This document shows positions 1 through 5,126 of a DNA stretch of 14,452 nt, piece after piece. A program made the translations under genes and the position numbers. The number at the start of each line of letters is the position of its first letter. Position 1 is the first letter of the stretch. This stretch comes from CAZIHO01 sp964538875 (GTDB taxonomy: Bacteria > Pseudomonadota > Gammaproteobacteria > Chromatiales > Chromatiaceae), in contig CAZIHO010000092.1 of assembly GCA_964538875.1 (NCBI GenBank), forward strand, positions 1-14,452, given 5' to 3'. The notes under the pieces were generated by a model. That model was not told the origin of the DNA. It was given only the letters and a program-made list of their open reading frames with translations, and searched no databases.

Positions 1-56
1 ATAAGTGGGCGGCATGGCTTGACCAGGGTTTCTGGACCAGGTTGGGCTACTTGTGA
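1..56 (+). CDS. Possible C-terminal tail of an upstream gene (partial)
   Basis: Reading in frame 3 from base 3 gives 17 codons and a TGA at 54-56 (tail ...WTRLGYL). The stop falls 54 bases before the ycgN start and on the same strand, which suits the end of an upstream gene. The visible peptide is too short to recognise, and an open frame of this length is expected by chance, so this is only a candidate. Confidence 0.25.
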   Translation, partial: KWAAWLDQGFWTRLGYL

Positions 57-110
57 TCCTGGACTTCGGGCGCCAAAATACCGCCGACCCATTCTGTACT
101 GGACCTTGCC

Positions 111-542
111 ATGCCCGCCTTTTGGGAAACCACCGCCCTTGAAGAAATGACTCCTGCCCAGTGGGAATCTCTGTGCGACGGTTGTGGCCGTTGTTGTCTG
201 GAAAAGCTGGAAGACGAGGATACCCGGGAAATTTATTACACCAACGTCGCTTGCCGCCTATTAAACCTGTCCAACGGTCGCTGCAAGGACTATGCGAACC
301 GCTCGCGGCGGGTTCCCACCTGCATCACCCTGAGCTTGAAAGATTTAAAAGACCCCTACTGGTTACCCAGTACCTGCGCCTACCGATTGCTGGCGGAGGG
401 CCAGCCCTTGCCCGTCTGGCATCCCCTGGTGTCCGGGGATCCGGACAGCCTGCGTCTGGCCGGCAGGTCGATTCTCGGCCGCATCATCAGCGAAACCCAG
501 GCCGGTGACCTTTCCCAGCATTTGATCGACTGGGTGAAATAG
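111..542 (+). CDS. ycgN: YcgN/UPF0260 family cysteine-cluster protein
   Basis: The 143-residue protein matches E. coli YcgN along its whole length, including the N-terminal WESLCDGCGRCCL block (residues 18-30), a TNVACR segment (44-49) and a TCAYRLLAEG segment (88-97). Eight cysteines are visible: 22, 25, 28, 29, 48, 58, 71 and 89. The CxxCxxCC cluster and the later cysteines suggest binding of zinc or an Fe-S cluster, as in the YkgJ/CxxCxxCC superfamily. The exact biochemical role of the family is not established. No signal peptide or membrane segment is seen, so it should be cytoplasmic. ATG 111 is chosen because it aligns with the family start and lies downstream of an in-frame stop at 54-56; the Shine-Dalgarno match is weak. 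The GNAT gene begins 9 bases after the stop, so the two are probably co-transcribed. Confidence 0.9.
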   Translation: MPAFWETTALEEMTPAQWESLCDGCGRCCLEKLEDEDTREIYYTNVACRLLNLSNGRCKDYANRSRRVPTCITLSLKDLKDPYWLPSTCAYRLLAEGQPLPVWHPLVSGDPDSLRLAGRSILGRIISETQAGDLSQHLIDWVK

Positions 543-551
543 GACCGGAAC

Positions 552-1031
552 ATGGCGGCGCGACTCCGCATCCGCCGCGCGGGCCTGGGCGATGTCGAGC
601 CACTGGCTGGTCTGGTCGGCGAACTCCTGGCGGAAATTATGGCGCTGGTCAAGGCGCCCCTGTTTCAGTTCGATCAGGCGCAATGCGTGCAACGGTTTGG
701 GGATTTTCTGGCCCAGGGCCGATACGTTGCCCTGGCTGCTTGGGACCGGGATGGCGGCGCCCAGGGGCTGGTGACCCTGACCGAGACTCAGGCCCTGTAC
801 GCGGAAGGGACGTTCGGCATCATTCCGGAGTTCTATGTGCGGCCGCCGTGGCGCTCCCTAGGCGTCGGCCGGGAACTGCTTGGCGAGGCCAAGGCGTTCG
901 GCCGGGCGCGGGGCTGGAAGCGGCTGGAAGTGACCAGCCCGCCGCTGCCGGAATTCACCAGGACTCTGGCCTTTTACCAGCGGGAAGGTTTTGTCATCAG
1001 CGGCGGGCGCAAGCTGAGGTGCGGCCTGTGA
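552..1031 (+). CDS. GNAT family N-acetyltransferase
   Basis: The 159-residue protein has the GNAT fold signature. The N-terminus reads RIRRAGLGDVEPLAGLVGEL, typical of strand 1 and helix 1. A central strand EFYVRPPW is followed by the acetyl-CoA pyrophosphate loop RSLGVG (residues 101-106, fitting R/Q-x-x-G-x-G/A). Near the end, FYQREGF (141-147) is the usual last helix and strand. The family transfers an acetyl group from acetyl-CoA to an amine; the substrate here cannot be read from the sequence. The gene starts 9 bases after ycgN, which suggests one transcript. Its stop is about 20 bases from the stop of the convergent chaN-like gene, and I see no clear intrinsic terminator in that gap. 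Confidence 0.85.
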   Translation: MAARLRIRRAGLGDVEPLAGLVGELLAEIMALVKAPLFQFDQAQCVQRFGDFLAQGRYVALAAWDRDGGAQGLVTLTETQALYAEGTFGIIPEFYVRPPWRSLGVGRELLGEAKAFGRARGWKRLEVTSPPLPEFTRTLAFYQREGFVISGGRKLRCGL

Positions 1032-1050
1032 GTGGCCTGAGCCGGCTACC

Positions 1051-2217
1051 CTAGAACAGGCGCACCCTGACCCTGACCCGTTCCTCACCCATGAATAGGG
1101 GGCTGCGGGCGACTTCCAGGTCTACCTCATCACCGGGTTGCTGGTCCAGCAAGGCGATGCGGATGTCTTCATAGGATTTAATGGACGCAGAACCGAGGGA
1201 TACCAGGCGGTCACCCTTGCGCAGGCCGGCGGCCTCGGCGGGACTGCCTTCCGTAAAGCCCTTGATGACGTTGTTATTGTCGTCGTCCTGCTCCAGGAAT
1301 ACGCCCAGGGTGCCGCCCTTAGGGGTCTCCACGGGTTGCGGAAACAGCAGGAAATCCGCCACGCCAGGTTCCGGGCGGCCACCGCTGTCGTTGATGACTA
1401 CCGAGGAACGCACGGCTACCCGGCGCGCCAGCCGGCTCGGAATGCCCTGGCCATGGACCAGATGGCCGGCACCCGCCAACAGCACCATGTGGCCATTAGG
1501 ATGGGCGCGGAAATGCTGGGCAGCCCGGTCCGCCATGCCCTCATCCCATAGCAGTTGGGCGTCGAGGAAATTCTCGAATGAATTACGTTCTTTCATGGGG
1601 TGCTCGGCGAAGATTTGTTCCAGGCGCTGACGATAGAGGGCATCAGACCGGTCCATCTCGGCTGGAATTTGCGCCCGTTCCTCCGGGGTCAGCATCGCCA
1701 ACCCCTGGCGGGACACCTTTTGGGTAAGTTCCCTGGGAATGTTGAGGGCGATCAGCGGGATGCGCCGGTCACGGGCGAATTGGAGGATCGGGCGATAGAG
1801 GCGGTAGTCGTAACTCCAGCGAGAAAAATATTCGGTCTTGCGCAGCATCTCCCCTTCGGACAGGGTGCCGGCGATGTATTGGTCTAGGTAGGGCTGGAAC
1901 GGCTGCTGGAAAAACTCCATGCCGATCACCAAGTCGGGGTGTTTGGCATGGAGTCCCCGGATGATCGCTAACTGATTCAAATGATGTTCAAAGCGATCAT
2001 GGATTTCGCCCACATGGACCACCTGGACAGCGGTCAGCTTTTTAATTAAGCCATCCAGGTCGCCGAGAGCCGCCGTATCCAGTACCCAGGTGCTGGGGTT
2101 CGCCGCCGCCGCTGGAGGTTGGGTGGGGGCCTGGTCGGCGAGCGCCGCCGCTGGGGGGCTCAATGACAGCCAACCACCCAGGGTGATTAGACCAATCCGG
2201 CGGTAATGGGGGAGCAT
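1051..2217 (-). CDS. Exported ChaN/Tiki-like protein with C-terminal PDZ domain
   Basis: This 388-residue protein starts with a short basic region (MLPHYRR), a hydrophobic stretch (residues 9-26) and a likely signal peptidase I site near ALA-DQ. There is no cysteine for a lipobox, unlike many ChaN relatives that are lipoproteins. Residues about 43-290 form a ChaN (haem-binding uptake)/Tiki-like domain, with VHVGEIHD (67-74), GMEFFQQ (99-105) and GAGHLVHG (249-256). These carry the conserved Glu and His residues of the superfamily. Residues about 303-385 form a PDZ domain (GGTLGVFLE start, SPAEAAGLRKGDRLVSL core), which usually binds C-terminal peptides and regulates proteases. A haem- or metal-linked, or protease-like, periplasmic role is plausible but unproven. 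A GAGGAT Shine-Dalgarno lies just upstream of ATG 2217. The gene stands alone, about 160 bases downstream of ppiD. Confidence 0.82.
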   Translation of the reverse strand: MLPHYRRIGLITLGGWLSLSPPAAALADQAPTQPPAAAANPSTWVLDTAALGDLDGLIKKLTAVQVVHVGEIHDRFEHHLNQLAIIRGLHAKHPDLVIGMEFFQQPFQPYLDQYIAGTLSEGEMLRKTEYFSRWSYDYRLYRPILQFARDRRIPLIALNIPRELTQKVSRQGLAMLTPEERAQIPAEMDRSDALYRQRLEQIFAEHPMKERNSFENFLDAQLLWDEGMADRAAQHFRAHPNGHMVLLAGAGHLVHGQGIPSRLARRVAVRSSVVINDSGGRPEPGVADFLLFPQPVETPKGGTLGVFLEQDDDNNNVIKGFTEGSPAEAAGLRKGDRLVSLGSASIKSYEDIRIALLDQQPGDEVDLEVARSPLFMGEERVRVRVRLF

Positions 2218-2332
2218 GGGCCTATCCTCATAGTGGATCTTTCAATGGAAACCATTATGAAGCAGGACCCAGGGCAATGGTTAACGCCAGGCGGGAGAGG
2301 GGCATGATTGGCCAGTGGCAGAAATTGGGCCA

Positions 2333-2362
2333 GACTCGGACCGGGCTGTGCCCAGCCGAGTC
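2333..2362 (-). terminator. Hairpin downstream of ppiD, candidate terminator
   Basis: The arms GACTCGG (2333-2339) and CCGAGTC (2356-2362) form a 7-bp stem. An inner GGGC/GCCC stem (2343-2346 with 2350-2353) closes a 3-base loop. It lies 13 bases past the ppiD stop codon. The minus-strand sequence after the hairpin has only a weak T-rich stretch (AATTT), so it may be a weak or factor-dependent terminator. Confidence 0.42.
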
Positions 2363-2375
2363 CGGGGTCAGGGAC

Positions 2376-4298
2376 CTACTCGACGCTCGCCCGCTGCTTG
2401 AGGTTGATGGATACCTTGGCCCGCTGGCGCAGGTCATCCACGAAGCGGTCGTGATAGGTGCGCGCCTGGGCTTGGGCCAGGGTCTGCCGGTCAGCCTTCT
2501 GCTGGGCCTCATCGACCCCCGCCAAGGCCCCTTCCTGGACTCCGGCCAGGGCGACCACCGCCTGTCCCTCAGCCACCTGGGTGGCGGCGAAGGACATGGC
2601 ACCGGCGCCCGGGTGGGCCAGGGTAAAAGCGGATTGCACCACCGCAACGGGGACTTCCCGGTTGTCTCGGTCGATCCAGCCGGCTTTCTTCAATTCGTAG
2701 CCCGCCGCAACCTGGTCCAGGGTTGCGCCGGCGCGCAGCCGGGTCACCAGTTGGTCCGCCGCCTGTTGCGCAGCCTTGAGGGCCTGATCGGCGCGAATCG
2801 CCTGCACGATCTGATCTCGCACCTCGGCCAAGGGCTTCTGGGCCGCTTCCCGGTGCTCAGCGACTCTCAGCACCAAGGTCACCGCGTTACCCTTGGAATC
2901 CAGTTCGATGAGGTCGCTGTTGTTGCCCTGGCGCAAAACGTCATCGCTGAACGCGGCCGCCACCACCTTGGGATTGGCCAACAAATCCGCGCCACCCTGG
3001 CGCCCGATCCAGTCGCTGGTCAGCACCTTCAGGCCCAAGGTTTCAGCGGCCGGGATCAGACTGTCTGGGTGCTCATAGCTCAGGCTGCCCAGACGCTCGG
3101 TTAGCTCGTAGTACTTGCGCTCGGCGCCCCCGCTTTGTTGCAGCTTGACCAGTTGCGGCCGCACTTCTTCCAGGGACTTCACCCGCTCCGGCTGGATTTG
3201 GGTGACTTCTATCAAGTGATAGCCGAAGCGACTGCGCACCGGCATGCTCAGTTGACCTTGATTCTGGGAGAAGACGGCGTTGTCGAACGCAGGGTCCATG
3301 ACGCCCCGTTCAAAAGCGCCCAAGTCGCCGCCGGCGGTGGCGCTGCCGGGGTCCTTGGAATATTGCTTGGCCAGCGCGGCGAAATCTTCACCGCCCAGGA
3401 TCCGGTTTCGCAGCGCTTCTATTTCCGCCCGGGCCTTATCCTGTTCGGCTTGATCCGCGTCCGTGGCCACCGGGATCAGGATATGCCGGGCTTGGCGCTG
3501 TTCTGCAACCTTGAATTCCGCCTTTTTTTCTTCGTATAAGCGGGCCAGTCCTTCCTCGTCCACTCCCTGGTCAGCCCCTAACTGGGACCTATCCAAAATC
3601 AAATAATCTAATTTCACCTGCTCCGGCGTTTTGAATTCCGCTTCCCGGGACCGGTAATAATCCTCGATGGCTTGGTCGGACGGCGGCTCGGTGGGCAAGA
3701 AGCGCTCCCGTGGTACCACGAAGTAACTCACATCCCGTTTCTGCCGGCGTAGTTTGACGCTTTCCAATAACTCTTGGTCGGTGACTAGCTCGCTGGAGTT
3801 GAGCACCTGGGATAGCTGGAAGCTCATCAAAGAATAGCGGGTGCGTTCCTCGAACTGCACCGAGGTCATGCCCTGATGCCGGAGGGAGCGCTCGTAGGCC
3901 GCGCTGTCAAACCGGCCGTCCTTTTGAAAAGCCGGGATCCCTAGGATGGTTGCCTGGACTTGCTCATCGCCCGCACGCAAGCCCATGTCCAAGGTTGCTT
4001 GCAACACCAGGTTGCCCCGAATCATGTCCTCCAGGACTTCGGCGCGCAGTTTGGTGTCGTCAAACATCTCCGGGCGATAGGCTTTGCCGAGCCGTTCCCG
4101 CAGTTGGCTCTTGAATTCCTGGAACCGGTTGTCGAGGTCCCGTTCCTTGATCTTAAATCCATCGACGGATGCGGCTACCGGGTCGCTGCCCCCGCCGATG
4201 TATTCTTGGATACCCCAAAGGGCGAAGGGAATGACCAACAGGATGACGATCGTCCAGGCGAACCAGCCTTGCGCCTTCTCATGAATTGCCTGTAGCAT
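2376..4298 (-). CDS. ppiD: PpiD-type membrane-anchored periplasmic chaperone / peptidyl-prolyl isomerase
   Basis: The 640-residue protein has a short cytoplasmic N-terminus (MLQAIHEKAQGW), one membrane anchor (about 13-30) and a large periplasmic part. Residues about 35-180 form the SurA/PpiD-type N-terminal chaperone region. A parvulin (PPIC) domain follows at about 266-368, with ARHILIPV, GGEDFAALAKQYSKDP, GGDLGAFERG and FGYHLIEV. The remaining ~270 residues form the C-terminal chaperone part. PpiD sits at the SecYEG exit and helps newly exported outer-membrane and periplasmic proteins fold. Length and position after hupB match the family. ATG 4298 aligns with the conserved family start but has no good Shine-Dalgarno; the gene lies right after the tRNA terminator, with a possible promoter between. 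The parvulin motifs look intact, so isomerase activity is plausible. Confidence 0.95.
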   Translation of the reverse strand: MLQAIHEKAQGWFAWTIVILLVIPFALWGIQEYIGGGSDPVAASVDGFKIKERDLDNRFQEFKSQLRERLGKAYRPEMFDDTKLRAEVLEDMIRGNLVLQATLDMGLRAGDEQVQATILGIPAFQKDGRFDSAAYERSLRHQGMTSVQFEERTRYSLMSFQLSQVLNSSELVTDQELLESVKLRRQKRDVSYFVVPRERFLPTEPPSDQAIEDYYRSREAEFKTPEQVKLDYLILDRSQLGADQGVDEEGLARLYEEKKAEFKVAEQRQARHILIPVATDADQAEQDKARAEIEALRNRILGGEDFAALAKQYSKDPGSATAGGDLGAFERGVMDPAFDNAVFSQNQGQLSMPVRSRFGYHLIEVTQIQPERVKSLEEVRPQLVKLQQSGGAERKYYELTERLGSLSYEHPDSLIPAAETLGLKVLTSDWIGRQGGADLLANPKVVAAAFSDDVLRQGNNSDLIELDSKGNAVTLVLRVAEHREAAQKPLAEVRDQIVQAIRADQALKAAQQAADQLVTRLRAGATLDQVAAGYELKKAGWIDRDNREVPVAVVQSAFTLAHPGAGAMSFAATQVAEGQAVVALAGVQEGALAGVDEAQQKADRQTLAQAQARTYHDRFVDDLRQRAKVSINLKQRASVE

Positions 4299-4300
4299 GG

Positions 4301-4329
4301 GATTTAGAAATACAGTTCTTGTTTGTCAA
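4301..4329 (-). promoter_or_regulatory. Possible ppiD promoter (perfect -35, poor -10)
   Basis: On the minus strand a perfect TTGACA (4324-4329) is followed after 17 bases by TAAATC (4301-4306), which matches the -10 consensus at only three positions. The -10 ends 2 bases before the ppiD ATG, so the start site would fall at or inside the first codon. Either the true -10 differs or ppiD is transcribed from elsewhere. The -35 directly abuts the T tract of the tRNA terminator. Confidence 0.3.
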
Positions 4330-4330
4330 T

Positions 4331-4368
4331 AAAAGAAAAGCCGGAGCGTTGTTACACAACCCCGGCTT
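4331..4368 (-). terminator. Intrinsic terminator of the hupB-tRNA transcript
   Basis: On the minus strand AAGCCGG (4362-4368) pairs with CCGGCTT (4338-4344). An inner GTTGT/ACAAC stem extends the hairpin, and TTTCTTTT follows (about 4331-4338). This is a standard Rho-independent terminator. It begins 8 bases after the encoded CCA end of tRNA-Asp. Confidence 0.85.
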
Positions 4369-4376
4369 GACGTTGT

Positions 4377-4453
4377 TGGCGGAGTGGACGGGGCTCGAAC
4401 CCGCGACCCCCGGCGTGACAGGCCGGTATTCTGACCGACTGAACTACCACTCC
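4377..4453 (-). tRNA. tRNA-Asp (anticodon GTC)
   Basis: The 77-base gene folds as a full cloverleaf with acceptor arms GGAGTGG/CCACTCC and discriminator G. The CCA end is encoded. The anticodon loop CCTGTCACG gives GTC, which reads Asp codons. The T arm carries GGTTCGAGCC. It closely resembles E. coli tRNA-Asp. It starts 7 bases after tRNA-Val and precedes the terminator by 8 bases, so it is likely processed from a transcript shared with tRNA-Val and hupB. Confidence 0.96.
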
Positions 4454-4460
4454 AAAGTCA

Positions 4461-4536
4461 TGGTGGGTGCTGCAGGGCTCGAACCTGCGACCCTCGCCTT
4501 GTAAGGGCGATGCTCTTCCAACTGAGCTAAGCACCC
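4461..4536 (-). tRNA. tRNA-Val (anticodon TAC)
   Basis: The 76-base gene has acceptor arms GGGTGCT/AGCACCC, discriminator A and an encoded CCA. The anticodon loop CTTACAA gives TAC, which reads Val codons. The D arm AGCTCAGTTGGAAGAGC and T arm GGTTCGAGCC are standard. The mature 5' end lies only 13 bases beyond the hupB stop codon. Confidence 0.96.
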
Positions 4537-4549
4537 CAAGGCTGAACAC

Positions 4550-4822
4550 CTATTGTATGGCATCCTTCAATGCTTTTCCAGCCTTAAATCCGGGCGCCCT
4601 AGAGGCTGCGATTTGAATGCTTTCCTTGGTGCGCGGATTGCGGCCCGTGCGTGCGGCGCGTTCCTTCACGCTGAAGGTGCCAAAGCCAACCAGGGAAACA
4701 GCCTCGCCCTTTTTCAAGGAGTCGGTAATGGCGTCGACCAAGCCATCCAAGGCCCGCCCGGCGGCAGCTTTAGAGATGTCAGCCGCGTCCGCCATGGCCT
4801 CGATCAATTCCGATTTATTCAT
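4550..4822 (-). CDS. hupB: DNA-binding protein HU (beta type)
   Basis: The 90-residue protein is a full-length HU, a small histone-like protein that dimerises, bends DNA and shapes the nucleoid. It starts MNKSELIEAMA, as in E. coli HU. The family signature GFGTF (46-50) runs into the DNA-binding arm ERAARTGRNP (54-63), with the intercalating proline at 63. The C-terminal helix ends GKALKDAIQ. Its position between lon and ppiD is the usual place of hupB, which favours HU-beta over HU-alpha or IHF. A GAGGGG-like Shine-Dalgarno precedes ATG 4822, and a near-consensus promoter lies about 90 bases upstream. Only 13 bases separate the TAG stop from tRNA-Val, with no terminator between, so the mRNA and tRNAs probably share a transcript. 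Confidence 0.97.
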   Translation of the reverse strand: MNKSELIEAMADAADISKAAAGRALDGLVDAITDSLKKGEAVSLVGFGTFSVKERAARTGRNPRTKESIQIAASRAPGFKAGKALKDAIQ

Positions 4823-4914
4823 GCAACGATATCCCCTCTCTCTTATTCCCCATAAGTCGCTTAGGCCCGCGGGGCCGGGAGTGAACCACCTTTAGGACCG
4901 CGTTCCACCAAGAC

Positions 4915-4944
4915 TTTATACCGATGCCGGAAGGATCCTGTCAA
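4915..4944 (-). promoter_or_regulatory. Sigma70-type promoter for hupB-tRNA-Val-tRNA-Asp
   Basis: On the minus strand a perfect TTGACA (4939-4944) is followed after 18 bases by TATAAA (4915-4920), which matches the -10 consensus at five of six positions. The predicted start near 4908 gives a leader of about 85 bases before the hupB ATG. The leader contains a small GGCCC/GGGCC hairpin at 4864-4876. Confidence 0.75.
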
Positions 4945-5087
4945 GGCGAAGAGAGAAGCTAATGCCCCTCCGCAAGGTCTCCTAGCCTATCCGGCAGCCA
5001 AAGGGTTCCTGAACTGGCCGCCTAGAGGCGAAGATATTAGCTGAGGACTCAGACTGGCGCCAGGTGGAGATCCGACATTTCCGGACC

Positions 5088-5112
5088 GGGGCGGCCCGGA
5101 CCCGGGCGCCCC
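5088..5112 (-). terminator. GC-rich hairpin after lon, possible factor-dependent terminator
   Basis: The outer arms GGGGCG (5088-5093) and CGCCCC (5107-5112) pair perfectly, and an inner CCCG/CGGG stem (5095-5098 with 5103-5106) extends the fold past one bulged base. It lies about 14 bases after the lon stop. No T tract follows on the minus strand, so it could block exonucleases or support Rho-dependent ending rather than act as a standard intrinsic terminator. Confidence 0.35.
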
Positions 5113-5126
5113 TCGATAATAGGAGT

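Larger units (their letters stand above)
4823..5126. other. lon-hupB intergenic region
   Basis: This 304-base gap holds the hupB leader and promoter on its hupB side and a GC-rich hairpin near the lon stop (5088-5112). I see no convincing gene in it. The short open frames here lack a Shine-Dalgarno and any recognisable protein pattern. Confidence 0.7.

Noticed and set aside
2277..3104. 275-residue plus-strand open frame opposite ppiD
   Set aside because: It lies wholly antisense to a well-supported ppiD, its sequence resembles no family I know, and long antisense frames are common in GC-rich genes.
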